This document shows positions 7,207-13,378 of a stretch of DNA of 36,614 nt, in pieces. How positions within the stretch are numbered: the stretch's first letter is position 1; the number at the start of each line of letters is the position of its first letter. The DNA is from Bacteroidota bacterium (GTDB lineage Bacteria; Bacteroidota; Ignavibacteria; SZUA-365). Where the stretch lies: assembly GCA_023432805.1 (NCBI GenBank), contig JAEYUG010000027.1:1-36614 (forward strand), written 5' to 3'. The position numbers were made by a program, and so were the translations under genes. A model generated the notes under the pieces. It saw nothing but the letters and a program-made list of their open reading frames with translations. It had not been told where the DNA came from and did not search any database.

Positions 7207-9129
7207 CTACCGCGGGAGATGCACCATCCGGCCCGTTTCGATGCGGACGCCGGCAACTGCCCGGTAGTAGTACACGCCAGGGGACAGCACGCCTGCTTCG
7301 AATGTGATCGCGTGCGTCTGGCCGTTCTTTACATGCTGATCGAACATGCGTCCGACATGGCGACCAAGATGGTCGAACACATCGAGGGATACGGGTCCGT
7401 CTGCATGCGCGACGAGGGAGATGGTTGTGTGATCACGAAATGGATTCGGATGCACGTTGATCGTCATCGCCTGCGGACCGCTGCTCTCGCGAGATTGCTC
7501 GGCACCCGCCTTGGGAACAGGGCATTGAATCGTCTGCGCGTTCATCGCCGCGAGCAATGCCTGCGCCTGCGCGATCAGATAATTCGCCTGTGCCGTGGTG
7601 AGCACGCTGCCGGCCAGCAGGCTCTGCACCTGGTTGATGAATGCCTGCAGCATGTTCATCGCCGGGACGACCTGCCCGCGACAATACTTGTTCTGTGCAT
7701 CGGTGAGTTTGGTGATGAGCGCGTTTCTGACACCACCACTTACCGGAAGATTCTGGATGAATGTCTCCGTTGTTGTGACCAGCCCGTCGATGTCCAACAC
7801 GGGATCGCACACATCGCCGATCCCGTCACCATCGCTGTCGTGCTGATCGGCGTTGGCTGTCGTCGGGCAGTTGTCCACCGTGCCGCAGACACCGTCGCCG
7901 TCGACGTCATCGATAAGGAGCGTTGCTGCGGCGCTTGCGGTGGAACCGCAGCTGCTGCTGAAGACCGCGTGGTACATGCGACCGTTGTCGCCGGTTGTCG
8001 CCGTGAAGGTGAGTGTCGGGGAGGTTGCAGCGGGGATGTCGTTCCATGAACCGCCGTTGTCGGTACTCACCTGCCACTGCACCGTGGGTGCCGGTGCGCC
8101 GCCCGCATCGGCCGTGAACGAGACGCTCGTCGAGGGACATGCGAGCTGATCTGTGGGATCGAGCGACACCACCGGTGCGAGGCAGTTCTGCACGACGATC
8201 CCCGCGGGATTGCGCACGGGCGATCCGGACGCCGCGGTGATGGCAGGTGTCAGATCGATCACGCCGCTGCCGTCGAGCTGCGCCTTCTGGATCTTCGCCG
8301 GACCCGGTACTCCGGCCTCGGTCCAGTACATCTCGCCCAGCGTGAGATCGAGTGCGATCCACAGAGGAGATGCCAGTCCGCTGACGAGCGTGACCGGTGC
8401 GCTTCCGTCAAGATTGCATCGACGGATCGTGCCGGGTCCCGTACCCGCGGCCGAAAACTGTTCGACCCAGTAGATGGCACCGCCGGCTGCATCGATTGCG
8501 ATGCCAGTGAGGCCGTTCAATGCGTGCGACGTGAGCACGGTCGCAGGCGCACTGCCGTCGAGACCGGCAGACCTGATGACGCCCTGTCCGCCGTCGCACC
8601 AGTAGATTTTCCCGCCCGCGTGATCGACCGCAATGCCGCGCAGATTCGCCGCATCACCGACCGGGTAGGTGACGATCGCCTGCTCGCCCGAGCCGTCGAA
8701 ATGCGCACGTCGGATTCTGCATCCTTCATCCGCGCGCGTGGAGGTCCAGTACATGACACCCGCGGTGGCATCCACCGTCATGCCGCGGAACGATGAGGCA
8801 CCGCCGGCATTCGGCACGGGATCGTACACCGTTGAACCGTTGAACGCAGCGGGCCAGCGCTGCACATGTGCAGCTGGTGGTGCACCGCTGAAATACACGG
8901 CCTCAGCGGCATACATGGTGCCGGAGGCGTCGTCGAGTGCCGCTCCCTGCGGACGCGTGCCCGCGGGTATCGCGATGCTGGTCACCGCGCTTCCATCCGT
9001 AGCGGCTCGTCTGAGCAGGGGCGTCGCGTGTGTCGCTTCGATCCAGAACATCTGCTGGGCCTGGGCCGCGGGTGCCTGCAACAGACTCCATGCGACGACG
9101 GCCAGGGTAATCCGTATGACGTGTTTCAC
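7207..9129 (-). CDS. Secreted YWTD-propeller / thrombospondin-3 protein with T9SS domain
   Basis: This is a secreted multidomain protein of about 640 residues. A signal peptide (VKHVIRITLAVVAW, ending AAQAQ) is followed by a six-bladed-type beta-propeller of LDL-receptor class B repeats (about 35-315; MYWTST, IYWCDG, IYWVEQ and MYWTEA, each with RGIAVD/TGIAID-like strands). An Ig/PKD-like segment follows (about 320-407, VQWQVSTDNGGSWND), then calcium-binding thrombospondin type 3 repeats (about 408-443, DVDGDGVCGTVDNCP and DSDGDGIGDVCD). A helical region (450-535) leads to a T9SS domain (INVHPNPFRDHTTISL to the end). I prefer GTG 9129 because AAGGA lies 7 bases before it; ATG 9147 has no ribosome site. 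It is the last gene of the collar operon, 33 bp after the preceding stop from this start. An adhesive or matrix role is inferred. Confidence 0.85.
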   Translation of the reverse strand: MKHVIRITLAVVAWSLLQAPAAQAQQMFWIEATHATPLLRRAATDGSAVTSIAIPAGTRPQGAALDDASGTMYAAEAVYFSGAPPAAHVQRWPAAFNGSTVYDPVPNAGGASSFRGMTVDATAGVMYWTSTRADEGCRIRRAHFDGSGEQAIVTYPVGDAANLRGIAVDHAGGKIYWCDGGQGVIRSAGLDGSAPATVLTSHALNGLTGIAIDAAGGAIYWVEQFSAAGTGPGTIRRCNLDGSAPVTLVSGLASPLWIALDLTLGEMYWTEAGVPGPAKIQKAQLDGSGVIDLTPAITAASGSPVRNPAGIVVQNCLAPVVSLDPTDQLACPSTSVSFTADAGGAPAPTVQWQVSTDNGGSWNDIPAATSPTLTFTATTGDNGRMYHAVFSSSCGSTASAAATLLIDDVDGDGVCGTVDNCPTTANADQHDSDGDGIGDVCDPVLDIDGLVTTTETFIQNLPVSGGVRNALITKLTDAQNKYCRGQVVPAMNMLQAFINQVQSLLAGSVLTTAQANYLIAQAQALLAAMNAQTIQCPVPKAGAEQSRESSGPQAMTINVHPNPFRDHTTISLVAHADGPVSLDVFDHLGRHVGRMFDQHVKNGQTHAITFEAGVLSPGVYYYRAVAGVRIETGRMVHLPR

Positions 9130-9162
9130 TGTCGTGTCCTTTTTCATTGTGCATGGGGGAGT

Positions 9163-9837
9163 CTAGTTGCGCGGCGGAAAGAGGCCGGAGATGCAGATCA
9201 CCCACTTCAGTCCGAGGTAGGGCTGCATGTTGTTGTGCGGTTGACCGCCTCCGGTGGCAGCAACACTAGCCGGAAGCAGTTTCGCGCCGTTCGAGCCGGT
9301 CTGGTAGGCTGGCACGCCCGCTGCATTCGCGGCTAAGACCGTGCCTGCGGGTGAGGATTCGGTTCCGGCGCCGCTGCCTGCCTGCACCGCATGTGTGTGC
9401 ACGGGCATCTGCACCGCCATGAGCGTCACGGTCGGCGACCCGCCAGATTCTCCCAGCACACGCGGGGTCAGACCGGGTCCCTGCCCCACCCCGATCGGTG
9501 TGCGACCGTTCAGATTCGGAAGCGCGAACGTCGTCTGTCCGTTGCCGCCGTAGGTCGTGCCGAGAATCGAGAAGAGCGCAGTGTTCTGGCTGATGGAGAG
9601 GATTTGACCGTTGCAGTCGGCATAGCCGCGCATCGCGAAATTGTACGGCACGAGCGTGATGGTACCGATGTATTCATCCTGTGCGGAAGCAGTCTGCGCG
9701 CAGATGCCGAGCAATGCGGTCACGAGCAGGAAGAGTGCGGCGACGCGCGGCATCGTGCCATGCGCGTGACCGGCATGCGTGCGGAACGCGTGGAGGCGTT
9801 CGTGGTGCATGTTCGATGCATTCGTTGTGTCGAGCAT
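9163..9837 (-). CDS. Exported phage-tail-collar-domain protein 3
   Basis: The protein has 224 residues. After a long N region, a hydrophobic signal (VAALFLLVTALLGI) ends at TASAQ, so the protein is exported. The mature part is a complete tail-collar domain: GYADCNGQILSISQNTALFS, LGTTYGGNGQTTFALPNLNG, then VTLMAVQMPVHTHAV and, at the C terminus, GGGQPHNNMQPYLGLKWVI with an FPPRN end. This fold forms trimeric fibre collars in phage tails. The same family includes 'microcystin-dependent' proteins of non-phage bacteria. It is third in the operon: the SD GAGGA overlaps the TGA stop of the preceding gene (TGAGGA), suggesting coupled translation. The role is unknown; a trimeric surface or periplasmic fibre is inferred. 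Confidence 0.88.
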   Translation of the reverse strand: MLDTTNASNMHHERLHAFRTHAGHAHGTMPRVAALFLLVTALLGICAQTASAQDEYIGTITLVPYNFAMRGYADCNGQILSISQNTALFSILGTTYGGNGQTTFALPNLNGRTPIGVGQGPGLTPRVLGESGGSPTVTLMAVQMPVHTHAVQAGSGAGTESSPAGTVLAANAAGVPAYQTGSNGAKLLPASVAATGGGQPHNNMQPYLGLKWVICISGLFPPRN

Positions 9838-9848
9838 GATCGGCGTCC

Positions 9849-10535
9849 TCAGTTTTGCGAAGGGTAGATGCCCTGAAGGGCGATGATGTAGCGCAGCGCG
9901 AGCGTGGGCATCCGATTCTCGTGGGGCTGGCTTCCCCCGGCAGGTGCGATGGCCGCGGGATGCATCGTGACCGAAGGTACTGGCGCAAAATTCCTCGAAA
10001 GATCACCGCTCACGGCCGGCACCGCACCCGTCGGTGACAGCACGGTGGCCCCGACCGCCGAGACCGCGAACCCGTGCGTGTGCGTCGGCAGTTCGCCCAC
10101 GCTGAGCGTGTGCGATTCCTGACCGCTGCGTTCGCCGAGCACGATGCCCGAGGGCGACCCCGCCTGCACGGGAACCCGTCCGCGAAGATCGGGCAACGCA
10201 AAGGTCGTCGTACCGTTGCCGCCGTACGTGGTGCCGAGCAGCGAGAACAGCGCCTGATTCTGGTTGATCGGAAGCAACTGCCCGGCGCACTCGGCCCAGC
10301 CGCGCGGCACGAAGTCGAAGGCTACGAGCATGATCTGACCGAGGTAGGGCTGGCTGGCGTCCTGTGCGCGCAGCGGCGATCCGCCACCCGTCATCGCCAG
10401 CAGCATCACTGCGAGGAGGAGCAGTTTCCGGGCTCCGCGAAACATGTATGCGCGCGTCATGTGACACCTGTGAGGAAAGGGAGTTCCTGAATTCGTGGAT
10501 GCGTGCAGGAGGTCTGATGCAATGCGAGTCGTCAT
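9849..10535 (-). CDS. Exported phage-tail-collar-domain protein 2
   Basis: This is a 228-residue paralogue of its two neighbours. A signal peptide (KLLLLAVMLLAMTG, ending SPLRAQ) precedes a collar domain with GWAECAGQLLPINQNQALFS, LGTTYGGNGTTTFALPDLRG, HTLSVGELPTHTHGF and the terminal GGSQPHENRMPTLALRYII. ATG 10535 lies two bases after the stop of the upstream gene, with GAGGAA inside that gene's last codons, so translation is probably coupled. ATG 10460 is an alternative that would shorten the N region. The middle segment between the two histidine motifs (VGATVLSPTGAVPAVSGD) differs most between the paralogues and is the likely variable tip. There are no phage genes nearby. Confidence 0.87.
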   Translation of the reverse strand: MTTRIASDLLHASTNSGTPFPHRCHMTRAYMFRGARKLLLLAVMLLAMTGGGSPLRAQDASQPYLGQIMLVAFDFVPRGWAECAGQLLPINQNQALFSLLGTTYGGNGTTTFALPDLRGRVPVQAGSPSGIVLGERSGQESHTLSVGELPTHTHGFAVSAVGATVLSPTGAVPAVSGDLSRNFAPVPSVTMHPAAIAPAGGSQPHENRMPTLALRYIIALQGIYPSQN

Positions 10536-10537
10536 GA

Positions 10538-11176
10538 TCAGTTCCTCGGGGGATAGATGCCTTCCAGACAGATGATGTACCGGATGGCGAGGAAGGGTTG
10601 CATGTTGGGATGCGGCTGGGATCCGCCCGCACTCTCAAGCGTCGCGGCATGCATCGCTGCGTCGGGCGTGGCGGTATATGCACCGACCCCATCGGGGGAA
10701 GCTGCCGGAACCGCCCCTGCCGGTGAAGCCGTCGCGCCGAGCGTCGCTGCTGCCTGCAGTGCATGACTGTGTGCGGGAATCTGCGTCTGTGTCAGGGTGA
10801 CACTCTCGACTCCTGAACTCTCGCCGATTGTGTAGGAGGAGAGTCCGGGTCCCTGTCCCGCACCCACCACCGCGCGTCCGCGCAGATCCGGCAGCGCGAA
10901 GGTGGTCTGCCCGTCACCGCCGTAGATCGTGCCGATGAGGGAGAAGAGCGCCTGATGCTGTGCGATCGAAAGCAGCGACCCGTCGCAGTCGTGCCAGCCT
11001 TGGGGAGCGAAGGTGCCTGAAAACAGCTTCACCTGACCGACGAATCCCGCCTGGGCATGCATCGACGTGGTGGAAGCGAGGGGAAGCACCAGCATGAGCG
11101 CGAGCGCGATGCGCCATCGCATTGCCGCATGATGATGCGTGCGACCGGCCGGGGAGCCGATGGATGAACGATGCAT
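10538..11176 (-). CDS. Exported phage-tail-collar-domain protein 1
   Basis: This is the first gene of the operon, 212 residues from ATG 11176. The start is set by AAGGAG just upstream; the frame stays open to 11290, but that extension is the structured leader RNA. A signal peptide (MRWRIALALMLVLPLAST, ending SMHAQ) precedes the collar domain: GWHDCDGSLLSIAQHQALFS, IGTIYGGDGQTTFALPDLRG, VTLTQTQIPAHSHAL and GGSQPHPNMQPFLAIRYII with an IYPPRN end. The three collar proteins share domain order and length, so they probably arose by tandem duplication. Collar proteins assemble as homotrimers in phages, and a heterotrimer or three-part fibre is possible here. Confidence 0.88.
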   Translation of the reverse strand: MHRSSIGSPAGRTHHHAAMRWRIALALMLVLPLASTTSMHAQAGFVGQVKLFSGTFAPQGWHDCDGSLLSIAQHQALFSLIGTIYGGDGQTTFALPDLRGRAVVGAGQGPGLSSYTIGESSGVESVTLTQTQIPAHSHALQAAATLGATASPAGAVPAASPDGVGAYTATPDAAMHAATLESAGGSQPHPNMQPFLAIRYIICLEGIYPPRN

Positions 11177-11222
11177 GACACACTCCTTGTGTATGTGATG
11201 AGTGAGTGATTCCGGCATGGAC

Positions 11223-11285
11223 GCGCGGCATCGCAACCATCGAAGGGACGATGGAGGCGGCAGCCCGCCTACGCGATGCCCGCGC
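11223..11285 (-). promoter_or_regulatory. Structured 5' leader (three-way junction) of the collar operon
   Basis: The region folds as a closed three-way junction. An outer stem joins 11223-11234 with 11273-11285 (12 bp with one bulged base at 11281). Inside it are two perfect hairpins: CCATCG/CGATGG (11237-11242 with 11249-11254) and AGGCGG/CCGCCT (11255-11260 with 11265-11270, four-base loop). On the minus strand it lies 46 bases before the start codon of the first collar gene, so it would be in the mRNA leader. It resembles the layout of riboswitches or protein-binding leaders, but I match it to no known class. It could also be a mobile palindrome. Confidence 0.5.
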
Positions 11286-11471
11286 CACATCGGCGCAGAA
11301 TTCAGAGTTGCTATGTCTTGATTATGAAACAGGAAGTTATGCGGAAACGCATCAGATGCAAGGGACGCTGCCGTATCCCTCGGAACATGCGCAGCCGCTG
11401 CGTTGCGGGATCAGACAATGCAGGTCTTCCGGTCTGAAGTGGCGGGGGGGAGACGCTCGCATCGCCTGCTG

Positions 11472-11501
11472 TTGCATCTTGCGTGAAGGGGGGTAACTTT
11501 G
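11472..11501 (+). promoter_or_regulatory. Bacteroidota-type promoter of the WG-repeat gene
   Basis: TTG (11472-11474), 19 bases, then TAACTTTG (11494-11501) matches the Bacteroidota consensus TTG-N19-21-TAnnTTTG. Transcription would start near 11508, leaving a leader of about 37 bases before ATG 11545. The rest of the 368-bp divergent region (11177-11544) holds the structured leader and otherwise nothing I recognise. Confidence 0.6.
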
Positions 11502-11544
11502 CTGCTCCATCACCATCACCATGCACGGACGCGATGAGGACGTC

Positions 11545-12717
11545 ATGATCGGGCGAAGAAAACAGCCTTGTGTCGGAGGCCTTGCGGCATGCGCGGGTGC
11601 GTACCTGATCGCAGTCGTGTGTGCTGTGATCCTGCCGGGGTGCGAACAGGAACCGCACGGGACAAATCCATGCGACTGGGTGACGGATCCTTCATGCACC
11701 ACACCGGATCTCGGTCTCCCGTATCTCTCCGTGGGAAGCTTCTCAGAAGGGCTGGCCGGGGTGCAACTGCCTGATTTACGATACGGTGTGATCGACACGA
11801 CAGGAAGGCTTCTCTTTACGACACCCTACGGTTTGTACCTGTTTGTCGATTATCCTGGTTCGGAATATCACGAGGGACTGCTGGTCTGCCACGATCCGAC
11901 ATTGTATGGACTTCTGGACAGGAATGGCGAGACGGTCGTGGCACCGATGTATTCGCACCTCGATGATTTCTCCGAGGGACGCGCTGTAGCGCAGCTTCGC
12001 CGCGGCGGGCCATTCGGGTACGTTGATCGGACCGGCACGTTTGCCATTCAACCGACCTTTGTCAGTGCAGCGTCCTTTTCAGAGGGCCTGGCCTGTGTTG
12101 GGATCGATTCCCTTCACCATGGATACATCGATCAGACCGGTACCATGGTGATCGATCCCGTGTACCGCGCCGGAGGCAGATTCTCCGAGGGACTCGCGCC
12201 GGTGCTCACGGCTGACAGCACGTGGAGATACATCGACAGGACAGGCGCCGTCGTCTTCACCATGGATTCGCTCGGATACTGCCGCTCCTTCACGGAGGGA
12301 CGCGCTGCCGTGCGCATGAAGAAGGGCAATTCCTGGGCCTTCATCGACAAGTCCGGGCGTAGGGTCACGGAGTGGTACACCGGGACGGTGGGAGATTATC
12401 ATGATGGCATGTGCGGTCGCATGCTCGGAAGTTATGGTTCCCTCTGGGATGAATACATCGATCTTTCGGGCAATCTCGCGTTCAAATCCCCGTATGTATC
12501 AGGCAGCACAGATTACTCCAACGGTTACGCTTCGGTAGTGGAGTACTGCTGCAACTGGTTGTCCATGCCCTACAGGATGGGGCTGATCGACCGGAAGGGC
12601 CGTCTGGTGATTCCCATCACATATCAACACATCGGTCCATACAGGAACGGCTGGTTTCCCGTGCGAAGCGCTGGCCGCGCAGGCTTCATGAATCTGGAGG
12701 GCAGAATCCTACGCTGA
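11545..12717 (+). CDS. WG-repeat lipoprotein
   Basis: The protein has 390 residues. The N terminus is a lipoprotein signal (LIAVVCAVILPGC, lipobox cysteine about residue 33). The rest is about nine WG/beta-strand repeats of roughly 38 residues, each with an F-S-E-G-L/R-A core (FSEGLAGVQL, FSEGRAVAQL, FSEGLACVGI, FSEGLAPVLT, FTEGRAAVRM, YSNGYASVVE) alternating with Y-I-D-x-T-G segments. WG-repeat proteins are probable beta-propeller or solenoid binding proteins of unknown ligand. The start at ATG 11545 is chosen over 11521 because GAGGA (11536-11540) lies 4 bases upstream. The promoter at 11472-11501 and terminator at 12744-12777 make it a single-gene unit. It is anchored in the outer or inner membrane facing the periplasm or surface. 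Confidence 0.88.
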   Translation: MIGRRKQPCVGGLAACAGAYLIAVVCAVILPGCEQEPHGTNPCDWVTDPSCTTPDLGLPYLSVGSFSEGLAGVQLPDLRYGVIDTTGRLLFTTPYGLYLFVDYPGSEYHEGLLVCHDPTLYGLLDRNGETVVAPMYSHLDDFSEGRAVAQLRRGGPFGYVDRTGTFAIQPTFVSAASFSEGLACVGIDSLHHGYIDQTGTMVIDPVYRAGGRFSEGLAPVLTADSTWRYIDRTGAVVFTMDSLGYCRSFTEGRAAVRMKKGNSWAFIDKSGRRVTEWYTGTVGDYHDGMCGRMLGSYGSLWDEYIDLSGNLAFKSPYVSGSTDYSNGYASVVEYCCNWLSMPYRMGLIDRKGRLVIPITYQHIGPYRNGWFPVRSAGRAGFMNLEGRILR

Positions 12718-12743
12718 AACGGCACTGATGCACACGTCGCGAC

Positions 12744-12777
12744 AACGGCGGCACTCGTATGAGCGCCGCCGTTTTTT
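12744..12777 (+). terminator. Intrinsic terminator after the WG-repeat gene
   Basis: AACGGCGGC pairs with GCCGCCGTT. One A-C mismatch and a CTC/GAG extension close on a GTAT loop, and the hairpin is followed directly by a T-run. It begins 27 bases after the stop codon. Confidence 0.88.
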
Positions 12778-12843
12778 GTCTTCATAGCTGCTGGGGTCGG
12801 TATCCAGCGGCGTTGACAGGGTCGCGAGGCAAGGATCACAACC

Positions 12844-12909
12844 GTAATGCGTCAGGGATGGCGGATAACGAGCATCTTGCGTAATATTGAGTCATATGTG
12901 GCGCATTAC
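12844..12909 (+). promoter_or_regulatory. Candidate operator/promoter of the XRE regulator
   Basis: GTAATGCG (12844-12851) and its exact reverse complement CGCATTAC (12902-12909) lie 50 bases apart. A related GCGTAATATTG lies between them (12880-12890). HipB-like repressors usually bind inverted repeats in their own promoter, so these may be autoregulatory sites. The intergenic 12778-12945 holds nothing else that I recognise. Confidence 0.35.
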
Positions 12910-12945
12910 CGCTCATCCAGTCAATTCCTTCACCGTAGGTGAGGC

Positions 12946-13293
12946 ATGAAAATCACCAGGATAATGAATGACCGGGTTGTCATCGAAGAACTCGGGCAAC
13001 GAATAGCTGCAGTCAGGATCAGTCGTAATCTCACCCAAACCGCTCTGGCAGAGGAGGCAGGGATCGCCCGGCGGACAATCGAACGCTTTGAAACGGGCCA
13101 AGGTAACATCCAACTTGCTGGATTTCTACGGATTTGCCGTGTTTTGGACCTGCTCGAGCGACTGGATGTGCTTTTTCCTGAAAACGTGCCCGGTCCGATG
13201 GATCATGTGAGGCGGAAGGGTCGTGTTCGGAGACGTGCGACGGGCTCACGTGCAGTGAAGGCGTCTAAACCGTGGGCGTGGGTGGACGTATGA
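12946..13293 (+). CDS. XRE-family HTH regulator, HipB-like, orphan
   Basis: The protein has 115 residues. A cro/C1-type helix-turn-helix spans about residues 17-70: GQRIAAVRISRNLTQTALAE, EAGIARRTIERFETGQGN, then a fourth and fifth helix and LFPE. The tail (RRKGRVRRRATGSR, ending KPWAWVDV) resembles the RxRAS-plus-W tail of regulators that precede HipA-type kinase toxins. In such pairs hipA follows immediately on the same strand. Here the next gene is convergent and encodes a fibronectin-III protein, so the partner is missing. The ATG at 12946 has a weak AGGTG upstream; ATG 12964 is a possible alternative. It is a cytoplasmic DNA-binding protein, probably autoregulated. Confidence 0.82.
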   Translation: MKITRIMNDRVVIEELGQRIAAVRISRNLTQTALAEEAGIARRTIERFETGQGNIQLAGFLRICRVLDLLERLDVLFPENVPGPMDHVRRKGRVRRRATGSRAVKASKPWAWVDV

Positions 13294-13297
13294 TGTC

Positions 13298-13323
13298 TGC
13301 CGGTGATCGTCGATCAACCGGCA
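13298..13323 (+). terminator. Hairpin after the XRE gene
   Basis: TGCCGGTGATC (13298-13308) pairs with GATC-A-ACCGGCA (13312-13323) across a 3-base loop, with one bulged A. It starts 5 bases after the TGA and sits between convergent genes. The T-run is weak. Confidence 0.45.
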
Positions 13324-13378
13324 TCCAGCCTTTAGCGCGAAGATCCGCGCGGCGCACAGGCTGCGGTTCGGAGCATGA

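Noticed and set aside
7207..11176. Prophage tail cluster
   Set aside because: No capsid, portal, tape-measure, lysis or integrase genes; all collar proteins have signal peptides and the operon ends in a T9SS protein.
11177..11290. N-terminal extension of collar protein 1 to 11290
   Set aside because: The strong AAGGAG before 11176 and the signal peptide position define the start; the extension is the structured leader.
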